14,059 nucleotides of DNA from an uncultured Muribaculaceae bacterium. Lineage in GTDB: Bacteria > Bacteroidota > Bacteroidia > Bacteroidales > Muribaculaceae. Positions 1 through 7,837 of the stretch are shown piece after piece (within the stretch, counting starts at the first letter, position 1; the number at the start of each line of letters is the position of its first letter). Location: the NCBI GenBank assembly GCA_910587545.1, contig CAJUMI010000068.1:1-14059 (forward strand), in the 5' to 3' direction. Made by a program: the position numbers and the translations under genes. The notes beneath the pieces are model-generated. The model worked only from the letters and a program-made list of their open reading frames with translations. It ran no database searches and was not told the origin of the DNA.

Positions 1-21
1 ATGTTTTACAACATGCTATCC

Positions 22-59
22 AAAGAGGATGCGCCTATTTTGACACACCCTCTTTTTTT
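22..59 (+). terminator. Hairpin with T-tract, possible terminator of a gene to the left
   Basis: AAAGAGG (22-28) pairs with CCTCTTT (49-55), and four more T follow, which is the layout of a plus-strand intrinsic terminator. Between the arms the plus-strand pairing is broken by A-C mismatches at 29/48, 32/45 and 34/43. Read on the minus strand, the same three positions become G-U pairs and give a 14-bp stem with a six-base loop, but no T-tract follows on that strand. The gene it would serve lies outside the window, so the role cannot be settled here. Confidence 0.4.
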
Positions 60-133
60 GATCGTGTTACGTTACTTTATCGCTCATTCTCGTGCTATTA
101 TCAGAAAATAATCGCTAACTTCGCATTGCCTTT

Positions 134-3100
134 ATGACAAAAGCGTGGAAAATATGCCGTGCCATCATTCTGATATTGGCCTTTACGCTGGTCGCAACTC
201 CGATCAGCCTCTACATCATGCTCTCCACCCAATGGGCCCAGAATGACATACGCTACGTCGCCGTCAACGAACTCTCTGCCCTGCTCGGCACAGAAGTATC
301 ATTGGGAAAGGTTGAGATCCATCCCTTCAACAGCCTGTCGATCTTCGACATCAAAGCGCTCGACGACTTCGGCCAGACGGCTCTGGAGATCGAGGAGATC
401 AGCGTCGACTTCGAATTGACACATCTTCTTAGAACGGGTAAACTTGTCATCAACTTCGCCTTGGTCGACGGACCTTCGCTGTCGCTCTACAAACAGACTG
501 ACTCTTCGCCGCTGAATATCCGTAACATCCTGCAGTCACTCAAATCCGAACGGCCGGCCAAACGGCAGTCACGCTACGATCTTATGGTCAGCACGGTCAT
601 CATCAGAAACGGCCGCATGAATTTCGACATCGCCGATGCTCCGCAACGCGACAGCGTTTTCGACCCGCGTCATATTGTTGTCGATGATGTGTTTCTCAAC
701 GCCTATATCCCCCGCATCTCCAACGAAGAATACATGGTCGAGATCGATCATTTCAGTCTGAAAGAAAAAAACGGATTCACACTCAAGGATCTGAAAGCGG
801 CAGCCCGGATCACACCGAACGGTTCGGCGCTCGAATATCTGACTCTGATTTTCCCCAATTCCGAACTGGCTTTCGACCGCGTCGCTCTCGACAACAACGG
901 TTTCTCCGGATTTGAAGAAACATTCCGCCGGCAAGGCATTGGAGTTGCCATCAAACCCGGGAGCATCATATATCCGCCCGACTTCTCATCTTTCGTTCCC
1001 CGGCTCAGAGAGTTCACCGACTCGATCGAGCTGATATTCGACGGCAACATCTCGGCTGACAGCGCCGCTGTTAACCGCCTTACTTTCGCTCAGCCCGACG
1101 GAAAATTTATCGGAACAATGTCAGCAGCCATCTCGAATATTACAGCCGGCACAGCTGCCGACGTAACCATCGGAGAAATGCGCCTGTCGGCAAACGCCTC
1201 GGGCATCACCGACATATTGGGTATGCTACCTGCCGACAAGCAGATCGACCGCCTCGTCAGCCGGCTTGCACCCGATGATACATTCTCGGCCAGCATCACA
1301 TCAAAGGGAAAAATCGACAACTCGTCGGTGAATGCACGAGTGTCGCTGGCCGACAATTCATTGTCGCTGACCGCGCGCTATGCCACACCCGACACTTTCA
1401 AGACAGTCAGATTCGACATCGGCGCCGACATCAACTTCCGCAATCCTGCTGCCCTGGCAGCTGTCAATGACCTGTCATATTTTTCGGCCGGATTGAAAGC
1501 CGAAGGCGTGATAGCCGGAAAATCTCGGCGCGCAGAGCTGAGACTCGACTCAATCACAGCCGCATACCGCGATCATTACTGCGGGCCCATGCATCTTGTC
1601 GCCAACATCTCGGGTGACGATATCGACGCTACCATTGTTTCGCGCGACCGGCTGCTGTCGTTCGAAGCCGACTGCTCGGTGAATGTCGGCAGCGAGGTCA
1701 AGACCATAGAGGCCTCGCTTGATATTTACAAAGCCCGCCCCTTCTCTTTAGGCCTCATCAACGACTACAGCGACTACTCGCTGTCGGCCTCAGCCGGAGC
1801 CAATATCGAGTTTTCTTCGGCCGATGATATCTCCGGCTACCTTACTCTGTCGGATCTTGATTTCATCGATGATGACCCGACCACACCCGATCTGAAAATC
1901 AACAGTATAAGCATCGAAGCCCTGCCTCTTGACGAAGCTCCCGGCATATCGGTCAAATCTGACTTCTGTAATGCCTATATCAACGGCAACTACCGGTTCT
2001 CCACCCTTGTCGGAGATATCTCCGACATAGTCGCCTCGGTCTTTCCGGCCCTCGAACCCGGCTTCGATCCTCAGGCCCCTCATGTCGACAGCGCCAACAA
2101 CTTCACCTACAACGTTCAGATATCCGAGTGCGAGAATCTTTGCAAATTTCTAAATCTGCCGGTCACGATCATCTATCCCGTCGAGATCGACGGTCACCTT
2201 TCGTCATTCTACCGCACGGCATCGCTGTCGGTAAACGCGCCCTACCTTCTCCACGGCGACAAGATCATCGAGAATACCTCTCTGACAGCCAACATCGACG
2301 CAGACACCGATCTGGCCAACATATGGACCTCGACAAAAATGCCGACCAAGAAAGGCCCGATGATCATCGTCGCCGACCTCAAAGGCTCGTCTGACCGCAT
2401 TGACAGCCGCATCGACTGGACCATTGAACGTAATATCCCGATCAACGGTTCTTTCAATTTCAGCACCATGTTGTCGCGCGACTACAACAACAAGCTCAAT
2501 ACGTCGATCGCTTTCCACCCCGGATCTGTAACGTTTGGCAGCGATATATGGACGGTCAAGCCCTCTGTCGTTACTCTCGAGAATAAACGTTTTGTCATCG
2601 ACGACTTCGCCCTTTCGACAGACAACAAATCCATCAATATCAACGGCATCGTCTCGGCTGATGAGGACGACACGATCAACGTGTCGCTTAATGATGTCGA
2701 TCTCCTTGAGATATTCGAGACGCTTGAGATCGACAAGGCCCTAATCGGCGGTACGGCGAGCGGCGAATTCACGGGCCGCGCTATCCTGACCCCGACGCCG
2801 GTGCTCTATTGCGAGGATCTCCACGTCGACAACATCAGCTACAACCGCTGCGTGCTCGGCGACGCCGACATTGTGGCCTTCTGGGACAATGACAAGCGCG
2901 CGTTCAATCTCGACGCCGATGTCGTCGGCGAAACAGGCCGCCACTCCCGCATCCGGGGTGACATATATCCCGAAGGCGAAGGCCTTGACATCCGTTTCGA
3001 TGTCAATCATGTACCGGTAGGCTTCATGAAACCGTTTATGGAAGCCTTCGCGTCTGATCTGTCAGGCTATGCGTCGGGCAACGCACGTCTGTTCGGCACA

Positions 3101-4735
3101 TTCAAATATATCGACATGGAAGGCGACGTGTTTGCCGATGATCTCAAGATCAAGATCGACTTCACAAACACATGGTACTCGGCCAGCGACACCATCCGCC
3201 TGCGTCCGGGATCGATCGACATCGACAATGTCATAATCCGAGACATCAACGGCCATACGGCCACTCTCAACGGCACTGTCAACCACATCTACTTCAAGGA
3301 ACCATCATTCAACTTCGAGGTCACGGATGCCCGCGACTTCCTCAGCTACAACGTCGACTCCCGCCAGAGTCCCGACTGGTACGGCACTGTCTACGGCAAC
3401 GGCGGAGCCTCGATTTCCGGTGAGCCGGGCGTGGTGAACATAGATGTGAACATGTCGACAGCGCCGAAATCGGTCTTCAATTTTGTACTTTCCGACCGGC
3501 TTGATGCCGACGAATATTCGTTCATAACATTCAAGGACAGCCGAGCCGAGGCTCGCCGCGACTCGCTTATGTCGGCCGACAACGTCCCGGCGATAGTCCG
3601 ACTGCTTCGCGACCGTCTCGGAGCCGACGACAGCTTGTCAGCTTCGGCCTACAACATGGATCTGCAGATCGACATCACTCCCGACGCAAGGATGGTGCTT
3701 GTCATGGATCCGGTGGGAGGCGACGAGATCAAAGCATCCGGATCGGGCAACCTGCGTCTGACCTACGGCTCGCAGAACAATGATCTCAAGATGTATGGCA
3801 CATACACCCTCAATCACGGCATCTACAACTTCACCCTTCAGGACATAATCATAAAGGATTTCACCATCAAAGAAGGCAGCACTATCGCCTTTCACGGCGA
3901 CCCATACTCCGCGCAGCTCGACATTCAGGCGATCTATTCGGTCAACGCCAATCTCAGCGACCTCGACGAATCATTTCTTCTCGACAAAGACCTCAACCGC
4001 ACAAATGTGCCCGTCCACGCCCTTCTGAAGGTCACAGGCGACATGCGACAGCCTGACATCGATTTCGATCTCGAGTTCCCGACCCTGACGCAGGATACCT
4101 ACCGAAAGGTGCTCAGTATTGTCAGCACAAAGGAAATGATGAACCGGCAGATCATCTATCTGCTCGCTCTCAACCGATTCTACACGCCTGACTATATGGC
4201 GTCGACAACCAAAGGCAACGAACTTTTCTCTGTCGCCTCGTCGACACTGTCGAGCCAGCTCAGCAGTATGCTCGGCAAACTGAGTGACGACTGGAGCATA
4301 GCTCCTAACCTGCGCAGCGACCGCGGCGACTTCTCGGATGTCGAGGTCGATGTAGCGCTGTCAAGCCGTCTGCTCAACAACCGCCTGCTATTCAACGGCA
4401 ATTTCGGCTACCGTGACAAATCACTGAACACCAATCAGTTCATCGGTGATTTCGACATCGAATATCTGCTTAACCCCAAGGGGTCATGGCGTCTGAAGGC
4501 CTACAACCGATACAATGACCAGAACTACTACGTCCGCACTGCTCAGACCACTCAGGGCATAGGTATTGTATTCAAAAAGGATTTCGACAAATTCTTCAAC
4601 TTCCTGCGACGAAAAAAGAAAAATCCAAAGCCGCAGATAAGACGGACTATCGGATCTGATGCTCCCTCACCTATAATCATTCCCGACTCCATCGCCCGTC
4701 CCCCCGCACCCGAAGGGTCATACAACGCACAATAG
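134..4735 (+). CDS. tamB: TamB-like inner-membrane translocation/assembly protein (DUF490/AsmA-like)
   Basis: A protein of 1533 residues with one N-terminal membrane anchor (about residues 8-30, rich in I, L, A and V). It is followed by a very long, weakly repetitive beta-rich region full of D, S, N and I, typical of the AsmA/TamB fold that spans the periplasm as a hydrophobic groove. The part from about residue 1195 to 1480 (the GSGNLRLTYG stretch onward, through the FDLEFPTL segment) fits the conserved TamB C-terminal domain. The last 45 residues are a basic and proline-rich tail (RRKKK, then PPAPEG). TamB proteins act with an Omp85-family outer-membrane partner (in Bacteroidetes a lipoprotein variant called TamL) in envelope protein insertion and, in other bacteria, phospholipid traffic to the outer membrane. 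No partner gene lies in the window. ATG at 134 gives the anchor directly. It lies 54 bp before bcp with no terminator between, so the two may be co-transcribed. Confidence 0.9.
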   Translation: MTKAWKICRAIILILAFTLVATPISLYIMLSTQWAQNDIRYVAVNELSALLGTEVSLGKVEIHPFNSLSIFDIKALDDFGQTALEIEEISVDFELTHLLRTGKLVINFALVDGPSLSLYKQTDSSPLNIRNILQSLKSERPAKRQSRYDLMVSTVIIRNGRMNFDIADAPQRDSVFDPRHIVVDDVFLNAYIPRISNEEYMVEIDHFSLKEKNGFTLKDLKAAARITPNGSALEYLTLIFPNSELAFDRVALDNNGFSGFEETFRRQGIGVAIKPGSIIYPPDFSSFVPRLREFTDSIELIFDGNISADSAAVNRLTFAQPDGKFIGTMSAAISNITAGTAADVTIGEMRLSANASGITDILGMLPADKQIDRLVSRLAPDDTFSASITSKGKIDNSSVNARVSLADNSLSLTARYATPDTFKTVRFDIGADINFRNPAALAAVNDLSYFSAGLKAEGVIAGKSRRAELRLDSITAAYRDHYCGPMHLVANISGDDIDATIVSRDRLLSFEADCSVNVGSEVKTIEASLDIYKARPFSLGLINDYSDYSLSASAGANIEFSSADDISGYLTLSDLDFIDDDPTTPDLKINSISIEALPLDEAPGISVKSDFCNAYINGNYRFSTLVGDISDIVASVFPALEPGFDPQAPHVDSANNFTYNVQISECENLCKFLNLPVTIIYPVEIDGHLSSFYRTASLSVNAPYLLHGDKIIENTSLTANIDADTDLANIWTSTKMPTKKGPMIIVADLKGSSDRIDSRIDWTIERNIPINGSFNFSTMLSRDYNNKLNTSIAFHPGSVTFGSDIWTVKPSVVTLENKRFVIDDFALSTDNKSININGIVSADEDDTINVSLNDVDLLEIFETLEIDKALIGGTASGEFTGRAILTPTPVLYCEDLHVDNISYNRCVLGDADIVAFWDNDKRAFNLDADVVGETGRHSRIRGDIYPEGEGLDIRFDVNHVPVGFMKPFMEAFASDLSGYASGNARLFGTFKYIDMEGDVFADDLKIKIDFTNTWYSASDTIRLRPGSIDIDNVIIRDINGHTATLNGTVNHIYFKEPSFNFEVTDARDFLSYNVDSRQSPDWYGTVYGNGGASISGEPGVVNIDVNMSTAPKSVFNFVLSDRLDADEYSFITFKDSRAEARRDSLMSADNVPAIVRLLRDRLGADDSLSASAYNMDLQIDITPDARMVLVMDPVGGDEIKASGSGNLRLTYGSQNNDLKMYGTYTLNHGIYNFTLQDIIIKDFTIKEGSTIAFHGDPYSAQLDIQAIYSVNANLSDLDESFLLDKDLNRTNVPVHALLKVTGDMRQPDIDFDLEFPTLTQDTYRKVLSIVSTKEMMNRQIIYLLALNRFYTPDYMASTTKGNELFSVASSTLSSQLSSMLGKLSDDWSIAPNLRSDRGDFSDVEVDVALSSRLLNNRLLFNGNFGYRDKSLNTNQFIGDFDIEYLLNPKGSWRLKAYNRYNDQNYYVRTAQTTQGIGIVFKKDFDKFFNFLRRKKKNPKPQIRRTIGSDAPSPIIIPDSIARPPAPEGSYNAQ

Positions 4736-4789
4736 ACATCAGCACTAACATACACCACAACTATTATACACGATAACTATTATTTATAT

Positions 4790-5245
4790 ATGTACAACAT
4801 CGGAGACAAGGTCGACGATCTGTTAGGACTCGACCAGAACGGCAAAGAGATAAGGCTCAGCGACTATCCCGGCAAAACTGTGGCGCTGTATTTCTATCCA
4901 AAGGACATGACTTCGAGCTGCACGGCTCAGGCATGCAATCTGCGCGACAATTACGACAGTCTGCTCGACGCCGGATATCAGGTGATCGGAGTCAGTGTGG
5001 ATCCGGCTGCATCCCACCAACGCTTCATAGCCAAAAACGGACTGCCCTTCCCGCTGATATCAGACACCGACCATACACTCGTTGAAAAGTTCGGAGTCTG
5101 GGGCGAAAAATCCATGTACGGGCGCAAATACATGGGAACATTCCGCACCACTTTTATTATAGCGTCGGACCACACTGTTGCCCGTATCATCGCTCCCAAG
5201 CAGGTCAAGACCAAAGACCACGCAGCCCAGATCATTGCCGGATAG
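4790..5245 (+). CDS. bcp: Thioredoxin-dependent peroxiredoxin, Bcp/PrxQ type
   Basis: A protein of 151 residues, the usual length for Bcp/PrxQ, cytoplasmic with no signal peptide. It reduces hydrogen peroxide and organic hydroperoxides using thioredoxin. The peroxiredoxin motif PxxxTxxC is intact (P37, T41, C44), with C44 the peroxidatic cysteine. C49, five residues later, is in the position of the resolving cysteine of the E. coli-type enzymes. R119 in GTFRTTF is the expected conserved arginine. The usual Pro-Gly just before the catalytic Cys is Ser-Ser here, which is a mild variation. The spacer to tamB is A/C-rich with no clear promoter, so transcription from tamB is likely. The stop codon is 7 bp from the stop of the convergent minus-strand gene. 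Confidence 0.95.
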   Translation: MYNIGDKVDDLLGLDQNGKEIRLSDYPGKTVALYFYPKDMTSSCTAQACNLRDNYDSLLDAGYQVIGVSVDPAASHQRFIAKNGLPFPLISDTDHTLVEKFGVWGEKSMYGRKYMGTFRTTFIIASDHTVARIIAPKQVKTKDHAAQIIAG

Positions 5246-5252
5246 GCCTCGC

Positions 5253-5786
5253 TTACTTGATTTTCAGGATGACCGACGGGCTGTCGTCTATCGTCACCTC
5301 GAGTCTGTCATTCTCGGCAAGGTCTACTGCTATGGCATCCGACACAAAGATCAGCAGATCGCCCATCTTGAGAGTCGAGAATTCCGACAGTTCGGACACC
5401 TTGCTGTCTACTTCATACTGCGCCGCACTGAATTCCATCGTCCCGTCACCGACAGAAATCCGGTGAACCCGGTCATACTCGCCGACAGGCAGGAAATCAC
5501 CGACGCAATAGGCCGCGTCCATCAGAAAAAAGCGTTCGTCTGCCCTGAGCGGGTCATAGGCTTTGTCGGCAGGCAGGAATATGCAGGCCGCGGCGAGACT
5601 GTCGTAATAACGTCCGGCAAATTTAGGTGCTATGTGTGTACCGAGCCTGCATATCTTCACGGCCGGACATATCAGTGCCACCCACAGGCGGCTTTCATCG
5701 GGCAGGAACCATGCCTGACCGTTGCGTTGCTGCGACGAGTCGGCGTAATGCCTCATTGTCTTTCCGTCAGTCAGAACTGCTTTCAT
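5253..5786 (-). CDS. Conserved hypothetical protein downstream of rex, possibly a degenerate fumarylacetoacetate-hydrolase-fold protein
   Basis: A soluble protein of 177 residues with no signal peptide or membrane segment. I do not recognise it firmly. Its C-terminal part, MGDLLIF followed by AIAVDLAENDRLEVTID, resembles the end of fumarylacetoacetate hydrolase (FAH) family proteins, which read GD-hydrophobic-TGTP-x-GVG, then a GD-x-V-x-V-x-I strand. The earlier segment ICRLGTHIAPKF could correspond to the first core strand. The ExE...D metal ligands and the TGTPxGVG loop of active FAH enzymes are not visible, so catalytic activity is doubtful even if the fold is right. It starts 6 bp after the rex stop and is surely in the rex operon. 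A longer plus-strand frame overlaps it (5178-5798) but starts inside bcp. The operon position and protein-like composition favour the minus-strand gene. Confidence 0.8.
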   Translation of the reverse strand: MKAVLTDGKTMRHYADSSQQRNGQAWFLPDESRLWVALICPAVKICRLGTHIAPKFAGRYYDSLAAACIFLPADKAYDPLRADERFFLMDAAYCVGDFLPVGEYDRVHRISVGDGTMEFSAAQYEVDSKVSELSEFSTLKMGDLLIFVSDAIAVDLAENDRLEVTIDDSPSVILKIK

Positions 5787-5792
5787 TGCCGT

Positions 5793-6446
5793 TTATAGAT
5801 TTAGAGTGCCCAAGCGGTTATACATCAGCGCCAGATGCGAATAGATCGATGTATTGGCGATCACCACGCCATCACGCACCCTTATACGATAAGGTGTGAA
5901 ATTCCATATGCCTTTGATACCGGCGGCTACCATGGTATCGGCTACATTCTGAGCGCTGTCGACCGGAACCGCAACTATGCCGATGCGTATATTGAGCTTT
6001 TTAACAAGTTCTTTCAATTTGTCTATATGGTAGATAGGTATGCCGCCTATCTTTGACCCGACAATATCGGGATCGATATCTACGCCGGCGACTATGTTAA
6101 GGCCGTAACGCTGGAGACCTGAGTCTGAAATCAGCGCCGCGCCGAGACTGCCCGACCCTACCATCACGGCATTATGCGACTGGCCGAACCCGAGAAAATC
6201 CTGCAGAGCCGACTCAAGCGAAGCCACCTCATAGCCGATCCTTGTTTTACCTTTAATATTGAGAAATGACAGATCCTTGGCTATCTGCGATGAATCCACA
6301 TTGAGTTCATCCGCTATTTTGGTCGACGATACATACTCAACATGATTCTTATGCAGCAGTGTGACATATGCGAGATACCACGGCAGTCTTCTGATCGTCG
6401 GTTCAGGCAGTAGCTCGCGGGTGTTTGTCTCTTGGTTATCGTTCAT
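5793..6446 (-). CDS. rex: Redox-sensing transcriptional repressor Rex
   Basis: A protein of 217 residues, close to the usual Rex length. Residues 16-80 form the winged helix-turn-helix: VSSTKIADELNVDSSQIAKDLS (39-60) matches the Rex recognition segment, with Ala in place of the Arg found after Q-I/V in Gram-positive Rex. From memory, this Ala is normal in Bacteroidales. A Rossmann domain follows, with the dinucleotide motif GSGSLG (97-102) and an acidic end of strand two (GVDIDPD). The family signature NFTPYRIRV is near the C-terminus, and the last helix supports domain-swapped dimerisation. Rex releases DNA when NADH rises and typically represses respiratory and fermentative genes, cydAB among them. 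Divergent placement from the cyd operon fits that role. It is followed at 6 bp by the unidentified gene at 5253-5786. Confidence 0.96.
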   Translation of the reverse strand: MNDNQETNTRELLPEPTIRRLPWYLAYVTLLHKNHVEYVSSTKIADELNVDSSQIAKDLSFLNIKGKTRIGYEVASLESALQDFLGFGQSHNAVMVGSGSLGAALISDSGLQRYGLNIVAGVDIDPDIVGSKIGGIPIYHIDKLKELVKKLNIRIGIVAVPVDSAQNVADTMVAAGIKGIWNFTPYRIRVRDGVVIANTSIYSHLALMYNRLGTLNL

Positions 6447-6474
6447 AAATGTGCGGGAGATAGTGTTATCTATG

Positions 6475-6482
6475 CAAAATTA
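6475..6482 (-). promoter_or_regulatory. Candidate -7 element of the rex promoter
   Basis: Read on the minus strand this is TAATTTTG, an exact match to the Bacteroidetes -7 consensus TAnnTTTG, ending 28 bp before the rex ATG. A weak TTG for the -33 element lies 23 bp upstream (6506-6508), which is longer than the usual 19-21 spacing, so the assignment rests on the -7 element alone. Confidence 0.5.
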
Positions 6483-6510
6483 GACAAAAACGGCGACATC
6501 TTGACCAACT

Positions 6511-6550
6511 TCGGGGCAAAATCGTCTGCACGACCTCAATTTTGTCCCGA
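6511..6550. repeat. 40-bp inverted repeat between rex and the cyd operon
   Basis: TCGGGGCAAAAT (6511-6522) and ATTTTGTCCCGA (6539-6550) are reverse complements at 11 of 12 positions. The single exception is a G-U pair in plus-strand RNA, so that RNA could form an unbroken 12-bp stem around a 16-base spacer. The spacer has a small inner GTC/GAC pairing. No T-tract follows on either strand, so it does not look like an intrinsic terminator. It could be an operator dyad, a dispersed repeat or a leader structure. It lies upstream of both candidate promoters, not inside a gene. Confidence 0.6.
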
Positions 6551-6610
6551 CGAACTCCGCTGTGCTTAAAAATAACCTATATTTAGCTTCGCCCTGTATA
6601 CTCTCGCTCG

Positions 6611-6652
6611 GCAAAATAAATTTTCTTTTGCGCTCGCTTATTTGTATATTTG
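6611..6652 (+). promoter_or_regulatory. Candidate promoter of the GH18-DUF4492-cydAB operon
   Basis: TATATTTG at 6645-6652 is an exact match to the Bacteroidetes -7 consensus TAnnTTTG, 34 bp before the GH18 ATG. The -33 element is less clear: TTTG at 6627-6630 is only 14 bp upstream, and the T-rich TTTTC at 6621-6625 has the right spacing (19 bp) but the wrong last base. Just upstream, GCAAAA (6611-6616) and TTTTGC (6626-6631) form a 6-bp inverted repeat around an A/T-rich loop. Confidence 0.6.
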
Positions 6653-6668
6653 TGAACTATTATCAAAT
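6648..6668. promoter_or_regulatory. Candidate Rex operator on the cyd operon promoter
   Basis: TTGTGAA at 6650-6656 equals one half of the known Rex operator consensus (TTGTGAA-N4-TTCACAA). The other half is degenerate: TTATCAA at 6660-6666 agrees at 5 of 7 positions, and the spacer is 3 rather than 4. The outer arms ATTTG (6648-6652) and CAAAT (6664-6668) are perfect complements. The site overlaps the last three bases of the -7 element and the expected start of transcription, where a repressor would block RNA polymerase. The link to Rex is inference from this match plus the divergent rex gene. Confidence 0.4.
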
Positions 6669-6685
6669 TAAATTCAGTCTGTATC

Positions 6686-7837
6686 ATGAATATGTTAAAA
6701 CAGCTTCTGGCAACTCTGTTGCTCACTCAGGCGGTCTGCACCATATCTGCCGCCGACAACCCGATCAAATCATGTGACCGTCTGCCCATGTCTGCCTATA
6801 TATGGCAGGGTAATCTGCGCGACTCCGCTTTCGTCAGCCGCATTGATTTCGGCAATTTCGACATGGTCTACCTCATGGATAAATCATTGTGGAGCAGCCG
6901 GGACGATTTTGACAACACAGCTGACAGCATCCTCTCCGATCCGGCTGCGATCGCGCCGCTGACCAAGCGCGATCTCTTCGCCCAATCGGTCGATTGCGCT
7001 CACGCTGCCGGCACGAAAGCGCTCTGGTCAGTCGGCAACGAACTGCTATATACGTCGCTCGACGATAAACGTCGCGACAAAATGAACCGTGTGCTTGCCA
7101 AGACTGTAGCGATAATGGATTTTGACGGGCTTGATATAGATTGGGAGATCGACGTATGGCGTCACTTCGACCGTCACGCCGCTCTGATGGCGTCGTTGCG
7201 ATCGACTCTCGACTCGCTCTCCAGCGTGACCGGCAAAAAATATATACTGTCGTCGGCACTGTCGGCCGAAGCCAACTATCCCGACGAGCACCGCAAAACA
7301 TTTGCCGATGCCGTAGACCACATCAACCTCATGGCTTATGATCTTGGAGGATGCCTATGGCGCGACTACGCCACTCACAACACTCCCCTCAAAATAATCA
7401 GTGATAACATCGACAATCTTTGGTATGGCTTCCCGCGCAACAAACTCCAGCTCGGACTCGCAAGCTACGGATTCATGTACAACGGCATCCTGCCAGGTGA
7501 GAAAGTTCCCGAAGGCAAGACTATCGGCGACTACGGCCGCTTTGTCGACTACTATGCCATGCTGCCTCACCTCTACGGTAACACGGCCTGGCGCGTAGAG
7601 TATGATCCCGTCGACAAGATGAACTATTTCATCAACGATGCCACCCGGTCGTTCATCACCATGGAGACTCCCGAGACAATCGCATATAAGTTTGACTACG
7701 CGGTCGAAGCAGGTCTTGGCGGCACATTCTGGTGGGAGTATGCTAAAGACCTGGTTCCCGACAACAACGGTTCGCATTACTGGCATCATATCCTCGTGCC
7801 GACCCACCGTCAGATTTCATCCCGGAAAAACAAATGA
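6686..7837 (+). CDS. Secreted glycoside hydrolase family 18-type protein (chitinase/endoglycosidase-like)
   Basis: A protein of 383 residues starting with a signal peptide (hydrophobic LLATLLLTQAVCTISA, cleavage likely near residue 22-23), so it acts in the periplasm or beyond. Residues 147-154 read DGLDIDWE, the GH18 catalytic motif DxxDxDxE, with E154 the acid/base. Other barrel landmarks are present: SVGN at 115-118 in place of the SxGG motif, NLMAYD for the strand-6 M-x-Y, and GTFWWEYAKD for the strand-8 Trp. GH18 enzymes cleave beta-1,4 bonds in chitin or the chitobiose core of N-glycans, or act on peptidoglycan-like sugars; the real substrate cannot be told here. It is the first gene of the cyd operon and its stop overlaps the next start (ATGA). 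No carbohydrate-binding module or SusD partner is nearby, so it does not belong to a classical polysaccharide utilisation locus. Confidence 0.88.
   Translation: MNMLKQLLATLLLTQAVCTISAADNPIKSCDRLPMSAYIWQGNLRDSAFVSRIDFGNFDMVYLMDKSLWSSRDDFDNTADSILSDPAAIAPLTKRDLFAQSVDCAHAAGTKALWSVGNELLYTSLDDKRRDKMNRVLAKTVAIMDFDGLDIDWEIDVWRHFDRHAALMASLRSTLDSLSSVTGKKYILSSALSAEANYPDEHRKTFADAVDHINLMAYDLGGCLWRDYATHNTPLKIISDNIDNLWYGFPRNKLQLGLASYGFMYNGILPGEKVPEGKTIGDYGRFVDYYAMLPHLYGNTAWRVEYDPVDKMNYFINDATRSFITMETPETIAYKFDYAVEAGLGGTFWWEYAKDLVPDNNGSHYWHHILVPTHRQISSRKNK

Noticed and set aside
1..111. Plus-strand frame of 36 codons beginning with ATG at position 1
   Set aside because: It spans the hairpin at 22-55 and its T-tract, has no visible upstream sequence, and gives no meaningful peptide.
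115..122. TAACTTCG as a -7 element for tamB
   Set aside because: It differs from TAnnTTTG by one base, but no -33 element lies at the right distance and it would leave almost no leader before the ATG at 134.
569..934. Minus-strand ORF of 121 codons inside tamB
   Set aside because: It is antisense to a well-supported gene, and its product shows no recognisable motif. Several similar frames occur along tamB because of its base composition.
5178..5798. Plus-strand ORF of 206 codons overlapping the minus-strand gene after rex
   Set aside because: It starts inside bcp, has no promoter or start context, and its product has no domain-like pattern. The minus-strand gene fits exactly between rex and the bcp stop.
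6873..7301. Minus-strand ORF of 142 codons inside the GH18 gene
   Set aside because: Arg- and Cys-rich product typical of an antisense reading; the plus-strand GH18 motif DGLDIDWE is clear.
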